Shown here piece by piece: positions 43,888 through 53,774 of a stretch of 61,100 bases of DNA. The stretch is from assembly GCA_024642565.1 (NCBI GenBank), contig JAHEAV010000013.1, forward strand, positions 18,722 through 79,821. Reading direction: 5' to 3'. The stretch comes from Erythrobacter sp. (GTDB taxonomy: Bacteria; Pseudomonadota; Alphaproteobacteria; Sphingomonadales; Sphingomonadaceae). The notes beneath the pieces were generated by a model, which saw nothing but the letters and a program-made list of their open reading frames with translations, did no database searches and was not told the origin of the DNA. The translations under genes and the position numbers were made by a program. Each line of letters begins with the position of its first letter. Positions within the stretch are counted from its first letter, which is position 1.

Positions 43888-43917
43888 AAAAAAGGGCCGC
43901 CCTTTCAGGCGGCCCTT
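43888..43917 (-). terminator. Rho-independent terminator of carD
   Basis: On the minus strand AAGGGCCGCC and GGCGGCCCTT form a 10-bp stem with a 6-nt loop, followed by a T run (six A on the plus strand), 27 bp after the carD stop. Confidence 0.88.
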
Positions 43918-43943
43918 ATCGATTTGAAAATGTCGCTGGTCGA

Positions 43944-44477
43944 TTACGCTTGTTCAGAACTCTCGTAATATTGCGGCGCATGTTCGCGAAGCACATCGAG
44001 GATCTTCCCCAAGGCTGCGGGTTCATCAGTCTTTTCCATAGCAGCCAGTTCGCGCGCAAGCCGGCTGGAGGCGGCTTCGAAAATCTGCCGCTCGGAATAG
44101 CTCTGTTCTGGCTGGTCTTCAGGACGGAACAGGTCACGCGTCACTTCGGCAATCGACACCAGGTCGCCCGAATTGATCTTTGCTTCATATTCCTGGGCCC
44201 TGCGGCTCCACATGGTGCGCTTGACTTTGGGTTTGCCTTTAAGCGTTTCCATCGCTTCTTTCAGAGTTTTGTCACTCGAAAGCTTGCGCATGCCGATGGC
44301 TTCGACCTTATTGGTCGGAACGCGGAGAGTCATGCGTTCCTTTTCGAAACGCAGAACATAAAGCTCGAGCTGCATTCCGGCGATTTCTTCATTCTGCAAC
44401 TCGATCACCCGGCCGACCCCATGCTTGGGATAAACCACATAATCGCCGACATCGAAGGCATTTGCCTGGGCTGCCAT
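43944..44477 (-). CDS. carD: CarD family RNA polymerase-binding regulator
   Basis: 177 residues. The N-terminal RNAP-interacting (Tudor-like) domain has FDVGDYVVYPKHGVGRVIELQ. The C-terminal helical domain has KRTMWSRRAQEYEAKINSGDLVSIAEVTRDL. CarD binds the RNAP beta subunit and stabilises open complexes, notably at rRNA promoters, and adjusts growth under starvation. AAAGGATTA lies before the ATG. It is flanked by its own promoter and terminator. Confidence 0.95.
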   Translation of the reverse strand: MAAQANAFDVGDYVVYPKHGVGRVIELQNEEIAGMQLELYVLRFEKERMTLRVPTNKVEAIGMRKLSSDKTLKEAMETLKGKPKVKRTMWSRRAQEYEAKINSGDLVSIAEVTRDLFRPEDQPEQSYSERQIFEAASSRLARELAAMEKTDEPAALGKILDVLREHAPQYYESSEQA

Positions 44478-44640
44478 AAATAATCCTTTCATGCAGACAG
44501 AATCCGCGACCCGGCAGTCAGCAACCCTTGCAACCGCGCCCGCATCGGGCAACGGCCGAAACCGGATTGATCTGCCTTAGAGTGGTCCTGCCTTTCCAGA
44601 TATACGCCTGTCACCGGGACCAGACCGGTGCAGTTGGACT

Positions 44641-44651
44641 ATTATATAGCA
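44641..44651 (-). promoter_or_regulatory. Putative carD promoter (-10 region)
   Basis: Minus strand TGCTATATAATAG contains TATAAT and an extended -10 (TGC-TATATA). No good -35 is visible. The implied leader of about 155 nt includes a perfect hairpin CACCGG/CCGGTG at 44612-44630. The rest of the 274-bp gap 44478-44751 shows no gene. Confidence 0.45.
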
Positions 44652-44751
44652 GCTTCGCAACAAAATTTCCAGTCTGCAAACGGCAAGGTCCGTAGCAGGC
44701 ATGGATTCGTGCTTGGATGGGGCGTAATCCGCAGCCCCCGGGGGCCTCGGC

Positions 44752-45090
44752 CTAGTCGCCTTCGCCGGGTTCCGGGGTGAAATACTTTTCGAACTTGTCT
44801 TCTTCACCCTTATGCTCGTCGGCATCTTCGGGCGGTTCTTTCTGGCTGGTAATATTGGGCCATTCCGCAGAATATTTTGTGTTCAGCTCCAGCCACTTTT
44901 CAAGATTGTCTTCGGTATCAGGCAGAATTGCCTCAGCCGGGCATTCCGGTTCGCAAACGCCGCAATCGATGCATTCGCTGGGATTGATCACCAGCATCGT
45001 CTCGCCTTCGTAGAAGCAATCCACTGGGCAAACTTCGACGCAATCGGTGTATTTGCATTTAATGCACGCGTCGGTGACGACATAAGTCAT
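44752..45090 (-). CDS. fdxA: 7Fe ferredoxin FdxA
   Basis: 112 residues. Cluster ligands follow the Azotobacter FdI pattern: C9, C17 and C50 for 3Fe-4S, and C21, C40, C43 and C46 for 4Fe-4S ([12 protein letters not shown]). The acidic C-terminal tail ([14 protein letters not shown]) is typical of alphaproteobacterial FdxA. A low-potential electron carrier with unknown partner. Its ATG overlaps the S4-protein stop by 4 bp. Confidence 0.95.
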   Translation of the reverse strand: MTYVVTDACIKCKYTDCVEVCPVDCFYEGETMLVINPSECIDCGVCEPECPAEAILPDTEDNLEKWLELNTKYSAEWPNITSQKEPPEDADEHKGEEDKFEKYFTPEPGEGD

Positions 45091-45398
45091 GGCAGCGTGG
45101 TCCCCTTATTCTGGTCGCTTTCACAAGCTGCTATGGCGGATTGCGCTTGCGGGTCAAGCGCCCGATAACACAAATGCGCTTCGGCGGGCGGACCGCGCCG
45201 GCACGGCAGGGCCATTATTTCAACAACGCGAACATGTTCGCCGGCAGGAAATGTCAGGATATCACCTGTCTCAACGGGCTGGCTGCAGCGCATGACCCGC
45301 TGTCCATTCCGCCGCACGTGACCTTCGCCAATCAGACTATGTGCAAGGGAGCGTGTCTTCGCAAAGCGCAGGAAATACAGCAGCCGATCAATACGCAT
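45087..45398 (-). CDS. S4-domain RNA-binding protein (HslR-like)
   Basis: 103 residues. It begins [32 protein letters not shown], a full S4 RNA-binding domain, followed by a short variable tail. Related to E. coli HslR, which binds stalled 50S subunits carrying peptidyl-tRNA. Start overlaps the helicase stop by one base (TGATG) and its end overlaps fdxA, so three genes are coupled. Confidence 0.9.
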   Translation of the reverse strand: MRIDRLLYFLRFAKTRSLAHSLIGEGHVRRNGQRVMRCSQPVETGDILTFPAGEHVRVVEIMALPCRRGPPAEAHLCYRALDPQAQSAIAACESDQNKGTTLP

Positions 45399-47995
45399 CA
45401 GCGAATTAGGTCCGCCAACGCCGCGAAAGGGCTGCCTGCCACAGGCCCAGCCTCCTTGGGCTTGGGTGGCCGCTGGACAGCCACCTTCCTTTCCTTCGTC
45501 CGACTTTCGCGGCGCTGATCCCGATTCTTGCCTTTGGGTCCGGCAACAGGGCGGCCAGGCTGCCATTCCCACCTATCGGGCGCTGGCGGGCCAAAAGCTC
45601 CTTCGACCAGCGCGCGAGCGGGGATTCGGCGGAAGCCCGCCGCACCCAACAGCCGCTGGAAGCTGTCGGGCGTCAGTCCGGTCGATATTGCCAGCGATGG
45701 ATCCAGCGCGAATTTCCGTGCACCAGCTTTGCTTCGCGCCTCATGCGCAGCACGAAACAGCTTTTCCGCAATGTCGATCCGCACCGCTTGTTCCCCGGCA
45801 AGACGATAGCCCGAAGGAATGCGGGCGCCGCTTGTGATCACAGATCGCATCGCAGGCTCCAATGGACGCTGATCAAGCCCCGTCTCGTGGAGCAAACGGC
45901 GCGGTGCGGGCTTGAGCAGATCGCGAGCGAAAATATCGAGCGCGCCAAAAGTGACGCCAAGGCGGCGCAAGAAGGGCCGCATATCTTTAGGCAAATGCTG
46001 AAGCCCCGCTGCTTCGCGTGAGACAAAACCGTGACCCGCGATCAAGGAAAGCAGGAGCGCTCTTGCTTCTGATCCGGCCGCGGGATCGCGCGAGGCAGCT
46101 TCCAGTTTTGCGAGCGGCGAGAGCGGCGCCATCGCTTGTTCGACCCATTTCTCCAGTCCTGCGATCAGTCCGGCCTTTTCCTTGTCAGGCAGCGCGGACA
46201 GCTCCCTTGCAGGCAGAAGTCGCGGCCGAGCGGCGCTGGGCCCGCCTTCCAGTACTGCAATGGTCTCCCCCTCCCAGACAAGCGCGCTGTTTTCCAGTGC
46301 CACTTCCTCCAGCCCGCCAGCGAGCAATGATTCCGCTCGCTCTGTAAGCAGGCGCGGAAGGGCTTTCTCGCCAGCCGAAAGCAGCATCTTGCGATCAGTA
46401 TGGTTCACATTGTGATCAACGATAAAGCGGAAACCGGCGATTCGCCCGATTACCTCGTCTTCAACCAAAACCTGGCCATCCGCCGCCCGTTTCACGGGCA
46501 GTAATGATGCGTCTTGTCCCATTGCCTTGATCAAAATTGTCGTCCTCCGGTTGACGAATCTCTCGGTCAGGCGGCCGTGCAGGGCATCGGACAACCGCGC
46601 CTCCACAGCCCTTGCCCGGCCACCCATCTCATCACGGGCAAGCACCCAGTCGGGACGCTGACAGATATAGGCCCAACTACGAATGGCCGCGATGCGCCCT
46701 TGCAGGGTGTGAATATCGCCCTGCATATTGTCCAGCTCCGAAATGCGGGCTGCGACATAATCAGCGCCAAGGTAACCGCCCCGCAGATCCTGCCACAACC
46801 GCATGATGAAGCGGCTATGGGTGTCCGCCCCTTGCTGGCGGAAATCGGGAAGGCAGCAAGCCTCCCAGAATCGGCGCACTTTTGCGTGGCCGACGATTTC
46901 GTCTGCCAGCGGTTCCTGCGCCAATCGCTTGAGCACTGCGAGATCAATGGCTTCCGGTGCAAGAACAAGTTCTGGGGTTTCCGGCGGCCGCTCAAGGTCG
47001 GAGATAAGGACTTCGAGCGAATCGAACCGCGGCTCCGCCTCGCGCCAGAACAGCCTGGTCAGCGGCGCAAAACGGTGTTCTTCAATCGCGTAGACTTCTT
47101 CGTCGGTGAATTCCGCAGGTTCGGCATGGCCGCCCGATACGCCGGCCAGTGTGCCAAAGGTGCCATCCCGCTGATGCCGCCCGGCGCGACCGGCAATTTG
47201 CGCCATTTCGGCTGGGGTCAGCCGCCGCTGCCGAACCCCGTCAAATTTGGTTAGTGAGGCAAAGGCTACATGGTTGATATCGAGATTGAGGCCCATGCCG
47301 ATGGCATCTGTGGCAACAATATAGTCGACTTCGCCTGACTGGAACATCGCGACCTGTTTGTTGCGTGTATCCGGACTCAAGGCCCCCATCACTACCGCCG
47401 ATCCGCCGCGGAAACGGCGCAGCATTTCCGCAACTGCGTAGACCTGCTCGGCCGAAAAGCCGACAATTGCACTCCTGGGCGGCAGGCGTGACAATTTCCG
47501 TGGCCCGATATGCGTCAGCGTCGAGAAACGCGGGCGTTTGATAATCTCGGCGCGTGGCAACAAGGCGCGCACCATAGGCTCTAGAGTGGCCGCCCCGAGC
47601 AACATCGTCTCGTCCCGCCCACGCGCATGAAGCAGCCGGTCAGTAAAAATATGCCCGCGTTCGCGATTGGCACCCAATTGCGCCTCATCAAGAGCAACGA
47701 AAGAATGGCCGCCGCCATCGCCTTGCCGGTTGATCGGCATGGCCTCTACTGTGCAGCAGAAATAGCGGGCGTCTGGTGGCTCGATCCGTTCTTCGCCGGT
47801 AATCAAGGCGACCTGTTTTGCCCCTTTGATCGCTACCACCCGGTCATATACCTCGCGCGCCAGCAATCGCAGAGGGAAGCCAATTGCGCCGGATGAATGG
47901 CCGCACATCCGTTCGATAGCGAGGTGGGTCTTGCCGGTATTGGTCGGGCCGAGAACCGCCTTGACGGTTGAATTGTCGGTGGGAGGGCCGGTCAC
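45398..47995 (-). CDS. SUV3-like DExH helicase
   Basis: About 865 residues. Walker A GPTNTGKTHLAIERM lies close to the N-terminus, then LDEAQLGANRERGH (motif II), GALSPDTRNKQVAMFQSGEVDYIVATDAIGMGLNLD and QIAGRAGRHQRDGTFG (motif VI). The second half is the SUV3-type C-terminal region, ending in a basic, Pro/Arg-rich tail with about 30 residues of low complexity. SUV3 relatives unwind RNA or RNA/DNA. The GTG start chosen puts the ATPase core at the N-terminus; a TTG 12 codons upstream is possible. Confidence 0.88.
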   Translation of the reverse strand: MTGPPTDNSTVKAVLGPTNTGKTHLAIERMCGHSSGAIGFPLRLLAREVYDRVVAIKGAKQVALITGEERIEPPDARYFCCTVEAMPINRQGDGGGHSFVALDEAQLGANRERGHIFTDRLLHARGRDETMLLGAATLEPMVRALLPRAEIIKRPRFSTLTHIGPRKLSRLPPRSAIVGFSAEQVYAVAEMLRRFRGGSAVVMGALSPDTRNKQVAMFQSGEVDYIVATDAIGMGLNLDINHVAFASLTKFDGVRQRRLTPAEMAQIAGRAGRHQRDGTFGTLAGVSGGHAEPAEFTDEEVYAIEEHRFAPLTRLFWREAEPRFDSLEVLISDLERPPETPELVLAPEAIDLAVLKRLAQEPLADEIVGHAKVRRFWEACCLPDFRQQGADTHSRFIMRLWQDLRGGYLGADYVAARISELDNMQGDIHTLQGRIAAIRSWAYICQRPDWVLARDEMGGRARAVEARLSDALHGRLTERFVNRRTTILIKAMGQDASLLPVKRAADGQVLVEDEVIGRIAGFRFIVDHNVNHTDRKMLLSAGEKALPRLLTERAESLLAGGLEEVALENSALVWEGETIAVLEGGPSAARPRLLPARELSALPDKEKAGLIAGLEKWVEQAMAPLSPLAKLEAASRDPAAGSEARALLLSLIAGHGFVSREAAGLQHLPKDMRPFLRRLGVTFGALDIFARDLLKPAPRRLLHETGLDQRPLEPAMRSVITSGARIPSGYRLAGEQAVRIDIAEKLFRAAHEARSKAGARKFALDPSLAISTGLTPDSFQRLLGAAGFRRIPARALVEGAFGPPAPDRWEWQPGRPVAGPKGKNRDQRRESRTKERKVAVQRPPKPKEAGPVAGSPFAALADLIR

Positions 47996-48171
47996 GAGTG
48001 TGAATGTGGCACCCCCGCTTCGATCCGACAACCATCCAACGCGTGTCGTCAACAGCCTGTCCCATACAAGCCGCAGATCATCGCAGCTTAAATCGACATT
48101 AACTTTAAAAGTGCAGGAAAACTGGCAAGGGAGGCTATGGGTTCCGCCATGTGCCGAACAAGGGAGGGCGC

Positions 48172-49818
48172 GTGTACAGCTCGCGCGATCAGGACGAAAA
48201 CATGCCAAACGGTGCGGAGCAGTCCGAAACCGTGATGCTTTCGCACGCCCAGATCCTCGATCCCGGCACTACAAGCCGCGCCCTGGCCTCCACGATCGAA
48301 CATGTATCACTGCTGCTACAGCGCACGCGCAGCTTTGCCGAAAAGTTTGAGGATTGGCGAAGCCAGGCATCGCATCGGCTGGAAGGCATCGATTTGGCAC
48401 CGGATCTGGCGCAGCAGATCGGCAGCAAGCGCTGGTTCCGCGGGCTTGGCACGATGTTGAGCCTCTCCGTGGCGGCGCTGGCATTCTGGCCCGACTTCGC
48501 GCCGCTCGAAGCCGCGCCGGCTATGGCGATTGATCAAAATGCGCGTGACGAATTCCGCAGCCAGATGATTCTGCCTCTCGCGCTGGGCGCCGATAGCGGC
48601 CGCCACATGGGGGCAACATCTGCGGTTATCCCCTTGCAATCCGCTCCGGAGCGCCCGCAGATCGAATTGTTAGCCACGCTTGCCCCCGGGGACAGCTTCG
48701 GACGCATGTTGCAGCGGGCTGGCGTGGGATCCGATGACGCCGCGCGGGTGGGCGTGCTGATCGGGAATACCATGCCGCTGGCCGACATTGAATCGGGCAC
48801 CCAGATCGACATTACCCTGGGCCGGCGTACGGCGTCCGACCAACCGCGACCGTTGGATGCGTTGTCATTTCGCGCACGGTTTGATCTGGCGCTTGAAATC
48901 GACCGAAGCGGAAGTGATCTGGTCCTCAGGCGCAAGCCGATCCGGGTTGATGAAACACCGCTGCGCATCAGGGGGATAGTCGGACAGAGCCTTTACCGTT
49001 CGGCCCGCGCGGCAGGCGCTCCCGCCAGCGCGGTCCAGCAATACCTCAAAACGCTGGGTGAGCAGATTGATATGGAGCGGGCGGTTCTGCCGACCGACAC
49101 ATTCGACATTATCATCGCCAATAAACGCGCAGCCACTGGGGAACGGCAGGCGGGACAGCTGCTATTTGCCGGAATCGAGCGCGGGGGGCGCCCGGCCACC
49201 CAATTGATGCGCTGGGGCAAGGAAGGGCGCTTCTTTGAAGCATCCGGCGTGGGCGAGCAGCGCGGCGGTTTGATGGCTCCGGTTCCGGGCGCTGTGACTT
49301 CGAGTTTCGGTATGCGGCGCCATCCGATTCTGGGCTATCGACGCATGCATGCGGGAATGGATTTTCGCGCCAGCTATGGCTCGCCGATCGTGGCCGTTAC
49401 TGACGGGCGGATAACGGGCGCGGGCCGGATGGGCGGTTGCGGCAATGCGGTGCGTATCGATCATGGCAGCGGGGTTCAGACCCGTTACTGCCACATGAGC
49501 CGGATCGTGGTTCGCGGCGGGCAAGCTGTGCGGCGCGGGCAGGTCATCGGCTATGTTGGTTCGACCGGGCTTTCGACCGGCGCGCATCTCCATTATGAAA
49601 TGTATCGCGGCGGTCGTGCGGTCGACCCGGCATCAATCCGCTTCGTCACTCGTGCACAGCTTGCAGGCGAGGAATTGCGGCAATTCCGCCAGGCGCTGTT
49701 TACCTTGAGCAAGGTGGAGCCGGGCGCGGCACTGGCCGACCTCACTCCGGACAAACCCGAGCATGAAGAGCCCAGGCGCGAAATTGACAAGATTGAACAG
49801 CCTAAAAAAATCGGCTGA
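48172..49818 (+). CDS. M23 family metallopeptidase (murein endopeptidase-like)
   Basis: 548 residues. The N-terminal 80 residues are cytoplasmic and precede one membrane segment (about 91-108). A LysM/OapA-like domain (about 160-340; ATLAPGDSFGRMLQRAGV) leads to the M23 domain (about 370-490). Its zinc ligands lie in MRRHPILGYRRMHAGMDF and HLHYE. It should cleave peptidoglycan cross-links in the periplasm. The GTG chosen has GGAGG 4 nt upstream; a GTG seven codons earlier and an ATG ten codons later are alternatives. It is divergent from the helicase. Confidence 0.88.
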   Translation: MYSSRDQDENMPNGAEQSETVMLSHAQILDPGTTSRALASTIEHVSLLLQRTRSFAEKFEDWRSQASHRLEGIDLAPDLAQQIGSKRWFRGLGTMLSLSVAALAFWPDFAPLEAAPAMAIDQNARDEFRSQMILPLALGADSGRHMGATSAVIPLQSAPERPQIELLATLAPGDSFGRMLQRAGVGSDDAARVGVLIGNTMPLADIESGTQIDITLGRRTASDQPRPLDALSFRARFDLALEIDRSGSDLVLRRKPIRVDETPLRIRGIVGQSLYRSARAAGAPASAVQQYLKTLGEQIDMERAVLPTDTFDIIIANKRAATGERQAGQLLFAGIERGGRPATQLMRWGKEGRFFEASGVGEQRGGLMAPVPGAVTSSFGMRRHPILGYRRMHAGMDFRASYGSPIVAVTDGRITGAGRMGGCGNAVRIDHGSGVQTRYCHMSRIVVRGGQAVRRGQVIGYVGSTGLSTGAHLHYEMYRGGRAVDPASIRFVTRAQLAGEELRQFRQALFTLSKVEPGAALADLTPDKPEHEEPRREIDKIEQPKKIG

Positions 49819-49887
49819 CGATTTGCCCTATGCGCGAACTATCGGGCAACAATTGAACTTTTCCGTAATTCGGGCAATTGGGGGAAT

Positions 49888-50883
49888 ATGAGATCTTCCT
49901 ATCCAGCATTGCGCCTGCGCCGCACCCGAGCCAGTGGCTGGAGCCGCGCGCTCCACCGCGAAACCATCTTGACGTCAGCCGATCTGATTTGGCCGCTGTT
50001 CGTGACCGAAGGGCGCGGGGTGGAAGAACCGATCGCCTCGTTACCTGGTGTTTCACGCTGGTCGGTGGACGGGATTGCGGCCCGTGCGAAGGAAGCTGTA
50101 TCGCTGGGCATTCCCTGCATTGCGTTGTTTCCCAATACCCAGCGAGACCGGCGAAGTGACGATGGTGCAGAAGCACTCAATCCTGACAATCTGATGTGCC
50201 GTGCCATCCGGGCCGTGCGCGATGCTTGCGGCCAGGATGTCGGCATTCTGACCGATGTCGCACTTGATCCCTATACGGCTCACGGGCAAGACGGCTTGCT
50301 CGATGCGAGCGGTTATGTGGTCAATGATGATACCGTGGCCGTATTGGTCGATCAGGCGATTAATCAGGCCAATGCCGGGGCGGATATCATCGCGCCATCC
50401 GATATGATGGATGGAAGGGTCAAGGCCATTCGGATGGCACTGGAAATGGCCGGGCACAACAATGTCCAGATCATGAGTTACGCGGCCAAATATGCCAGTG
50501 CCTTCTATGGCCCGTTTCGTGATGCTGTGGGATCAGGCGGACTTCTGAAAGGCGACAAGAAAAGCTATCAGATGGATCCGGCAAACAGCGAAGAAGCCCT
50601 GCGTGAGGTTGCGCTCGACATTGCCGAGGGGGCAGACAGCATTCTGGTGAAGCCTGGCCTGCCATATCTCGACATTGTCACGCGCGTGAAGGCGCGCTTT
50701 GAAGTGCCGGTCTTTGCCTATCAGGTCAGCGGCGAGTATGCGATGATCGAAGCGGCGGCAGCGGCTGGCGCAGGCGATCGTGATGCGCTGGTGCTGGAAA
50801 CGCTGATGGCGTTCAAGCGCGCCGGCTGCAGCGGCGTACTGACTTACCATGCTGCCCATGCCGCTCGGCTGATCAATGCCTGA
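49888..50883 (+). CDS. hemB: Delta-aminolevulinic acid dehydratase (porphobilinogen synthase)
   Basis: 331 residues. Active-site lysines lie in SYAAKYASAFYGPFRDA and ILVKPGLPYLD. The metal-site segment TDVALDPYTAHGQDG has Asp and Ala in place of the zinc cysteines, placing it in the magnesium/potassium-type ALADs common in alphaproteobacteria. It condenses two aminolevulinates to porphobilinogen. The GNAT gene begins inside its last codons. Confidence 0.97.
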   Translation: MRSSYPALRLRRTRASGWSRALHRETILTSADLIWPLFVTEGRGVEEPIASLPGVSRWSVDGIAARAKEAVSLGIPCIALFPNTQRDRRSDDGAEALNPDNLMCRAIRAVRDACGQDVGILTDVALDPYTAHGQDGLLDASGYVVNDDTVAVLVDQAINQANAGADIIAPSDMMDGRVKAIRMALEMAGHNNVQIMSYAAKYASAFYGPFRDAVGSGGLLKGDKKSYQMDPANSEEALREVALDIAEGADSILVKPGLPYLDIVTRVKARFEVPVFAYQVSGEYAMIEAAAAAGAGDRDALVLETLMAFKRAGCSGVLTYHAAHAARLINA

Positions 50884-51451
50884 ATTCCGCCTTGAAACGC
50901 AGCGGTTGATCTTGCGCGGCTGGCGGGGCGATCCGGATTGGAAGCAATTCTTCCTGCACACAAACACCCCGGCTGTGATGCGCTGGCTTGGCGGCGTGCT
51001 CGATGAATCGGGAATGGCGGTTCAGCGTAAGCGAGTCGAAGCCTGCGCGCAGAAAAACGGTCATTGCTTCTGGCTGGTAGAGCGCAAATCGGACGGCAAT
51101 CCCTTGTCGGGCGAAGTGCTCGGCTTTTGCGGTCTGAAACTGGCTGATGCTCCGGGCAGCACAGTAACGGGACAGATGGAGGTCGGTTGGCGGCTGCGCG
51201 AAGATGCCTGGGGCAAAGGATATGCGCGTGAAGCCGCCGAAGCATCTCTGAATGCAGGCTTCGCCCAATTCGCAGCAGAGGAAATAGTTGCGCTGACGGT
51301 GATCGATAATGCTGCCAGTTGGGGTTTGATGCGGCGGCTTGGCATGCACCGCCGCCAAGACCTCGACTACGCCGATCCGCGCTACGAACCGCCGTGGCGC
51401 GATTCGATCGTCTATTCGATCAAGCGCTGTGATTGGCGGAACAACGCGTAA
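50876..51451 (+). CDS. GNAT family N-acetyltransferase
   Basis: 191 residues. It begins ETQRLILRGW, the RimJ/RimL-type start. The acetyl-CoA site is WRLREDAWGKGYAREAAEA, followed by ALTVIDNAASWGLMRRLGM. Acceptor unknown. It overlaps hemB by 8 bp, so it is translationally coupled. The C-terminus is basic. Confidence 0.88.
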   Translation: MPEFRLETQRLILRGWRGDPDWKQFFLHTNTPAVMRWLGGVLDESGMAVQRKRVEACAQKNGHCFWLVERKSDGNPLSGEVLGFCGLKLADAPGSTVTGQMEVGWRLREDAWGKGYAREAAEASLNAGFAQFAAEEIVALTVIDNAASWGLMRRLGMHRRQDLDYADPRYEPPWRDSIVYSIKRCDWRNNA

Positions 51452-51518
51452 AACGAAATTCATTTGTTCGCGCTATGGGCTTTCTGGCGCCCGGACTGGC
51501 GGGCTGGGGGAATCAAAT

Positions 51519-53774
51519 ATGGATGAACAGAGTCAAAGCCCTGCCGGAAACGGGGCATCAAGGGCCTTGTTCGTGCTGGCCATCCTGCTCGGCAGCTTTC
51601 TCCTGTTTCTGGTCCAGCCTCTGGTAGCCCGGCTGGCTTTGCCGCGATTGGGCGGTGCCCCCAATGTCTGGAACAGCGCAATGCTCGTCTATCAGGCCTT
51701 GCTGCTCGGCGGATATGCCTATGCCCATGTCCTGCAGAAATGGCCGGTGCGGCGGCAGGCCAGCATTCATCTGGCACTTCTGGCGCTGGCGGCACTGACC
51801 CTGCCAATCAATTTGGCTGAACTTGCACCGCCGAAATCCGGTTGGGAGGTTGTGTGGGTACCAGCCTTACTGGCCTTAACTATCGGGCCGGTCTTCTTTC
51901 TGATTTCGGCGCAGGCCCCACTGATGCAGCGATGGTACGCGGCCGATGCAAAGGCCGGTGACCCTTATGCACTCTACGCCGCATCCAATCTAGGAAGCTT
52001 TGGCGGGCTGATCTGCTATCCGTTGCTGTTGGAGCCGGAGCTTTCGCTTCGCGCGCAAAGCCTGGTCTGGAGCGCCGGTTATGCCGTGCTGATCGTGTTG
52101 GTTGCGCTTACTGCCTGGGCCCGGTGGAGTTCAGAAGCGCAATTGGCAAATCGCGCTGATAGTGCGGCCATTCACTCCAGTACGGCAAACGAGGAAACGA
52201 TTGGATGGCGGCGCATCGCCATGTGGCTGGCGTTGGCAGCGGTCCCTTCGGGCTTGATGCTGTCTACCACCACCTACATCACGACCGATATTTTCGCGAT
52301 GCCATTGCTCTGGGTGATCCCGCTGGGGCTCTACCTGCTTAGCTTCGTACCGGCTTTTTCGGTCAATCGAAAGCTGGTTCGGATACTAACGAAACTGGCC
52401 CCCTTCATTTTGCTGCTCAATGGCGGAATGATGGCTATTTCCGAAGGAAATCACGGATTGTCATCGGCTCTTGGGGCGGTGCTGTTGCTATTCGTGATTG
52501 CCGTGGCCCTCCATGGCCGGCTGTATGACGATCGCCCTAGCCCGTCGAAATTGACGCTGTTCTATCTGGTCATGTCGGCTGGCGGTGTGTTGGGCGGAAT
52601 TTTTACAGCCTTGCTGGCCCCGGTTGTTTTTGATTGGGCGTGGGAACATCCCTTGCTGGTATTGGGCGCTGGATTGCTGGTGCCAATTGGCCGCGGGCCA
52701 CGTTTCCTTGAACGATTACTGGTGACGGAGCGACGTCAGCTCGTGTTTGCAACGTTAATGCTTCTCGCGGCTATTGGCTTTGGCTCCATGCTGTTTTCGG
52801 CGAGAGTTCACGATCAGCAGGGTTTGATCGTGGTGTTGACCGGTGCCATTCTACTATGCGGTTTGCTGGTGCGCCCGTTGCGGTGGGTCTTTGTGGCCAC
52901 ATTGCTGGTCATGCTGCTGGCCCAGGGAGGCATCTTGACCATGGCCATCTCAGCTGACGGCGCGCGCAGCCGCAGCTATTTTGGTGTTTATACAGTTCGC
53001 GATTACCCGAAATTGGGACTTCGCAGCCTAACGCACGGAACAACCACCCATGGCCGCCAGTATCTGGATCCTGAAAAGCGGCGCATTCCCATTTCCTATT
53101 ATAGCCATAATTCCGGAATTGGCGTTGCCTTGCGGCATGTACCGGACGTTTATGGCCAGGCTTCGCATGTGGGCATCATTGGGCTCGGTAGCGGGACGTT
53201 GGCGTGTTATCGCCAGCCGGGCCAAAGCTATACATTCTTCGAAATCGATCCGCTGGTTCTCGATTTCTCACGGCAACGCAAGTTCACCTTCCTGCCGGAC
53301 TGCGCGCCCGATTCCTTGACGTATATTGGCGACGCACGCCTTGAGCTGGACAAGCTTCCTGCGGGTAGCTTCGATGTGCTGGTGATCGACGCTTTCAGTT
53401 CGGATGCCATCCCGCTCCATCTGCTGACGCTGGAAGCGCTGGACGGTTACAAACGCGCCATGCGCAAGGGTGGCACATTGGTGATGCACATTTCCAACCG
53501 CTATATAGACCTGGAGCCTGTTATCGCGGCCGCTGCAAAGGCGCGCGGACTGAGTGCGGCGATCCGGGTGGATATGGAAGGCCAATCTCTGGTGAACGCA
53601 AGTTCGGCCTGGGTAATTCTCGCACCCGACGCCAAGACGTTGGAATCTTTCACACAAAGCGAACCGGACTTGCCCTGGAAAAGTCTGGGTCCGCCCGCGA
53701 AATATGTGTGGACCGATGACTATGCTGCGACCTTGCCCTATATTCGGTGGAACAATCTGCTGGGGGGGCCTTGA
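51519..53774 (+). CDS. Membrane-fused spermidine-synthase-like protein
   Basis: 751 residues. The first 500 or so form about 12 to 14 membrane segments (GSFLLFLVQPLVARLALPRLGG at the start). The C-terminal 230 are a Rossmann methyltransferase/spermidine synthase domain: GIIGLGSGTLACY, TFFEIDP, YIGDARLELDK and VLVIDAFSSDAIPLHLLT. The family is annotated as fused MFS/spermidine synthase; whether it makes polyamines is unproven. The aminopropyl-transfer gatekeeper motifs are not obvious. GGGGGAATC precedes the ATG. Its stop overlaps the next ATG by one base. Confidence 0.85.
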   Translation: MDEQSQSPAGNGASRALFVLAILLGSFLLFLVQPLVARLALPRLGGAPNVWNSAMLVYQALLLGGYAYAHVLQKWPVRRQASIHLALLALAALTLPINLAELAPPKSGWEVVWVPALLALTIGPVFFLISAQAPLMQRWYAADAKAGDPYALYAASNLGSFGGLICYPLLLEPELSLRAQSLVWSAGYAVLIVLVALTAWARWSSEAQLANRADSAAIHSSTANEETIGWRRIAMWLALAAVPSGLMLSTTTYITTDIFAMPLLWVIPLGLYLLSFVPAFSVNRKLVRILTKLAPFILLLNGGMMAISEGNHGLSSALGAVLLLFVIAVALHGRLYDDRPSPSKLTLFYLVMSAGGVLGGIFTALLAPVVFDWAWEHPLLVLGAGLLVPIGRGPRFLERLLVTERRQLVFATLMLLAAIGFGSMLFSARVHDQQGLIVVLTGAILLCGLLVRPLRWVFVATLLVMLLAQGGILTMAISADGARSRSYFGVYTVRDYPKLGLRSLTHGTTTHGRQYLDPEKRRIPISYYSHNSGIGVALRHVPDVYGQASHVGIIGLGSGTLACYRQPGQSYTFFEIDPLVLDFSRQRKFTFLPDCAPDSLTYIGDARLELDKLPAGSFDVLVIDAFSSDAIPLHLLTLEALDGYKRAMRKGGTLVMHISNRYIDLEPVIAAAAKARGLSAAIRVDMEGQSLVNASSAWVILAPDAKTLESFTQSEPDLPWKSLGPPAKYVWTDDYAATLPYIRWNNLLGGP

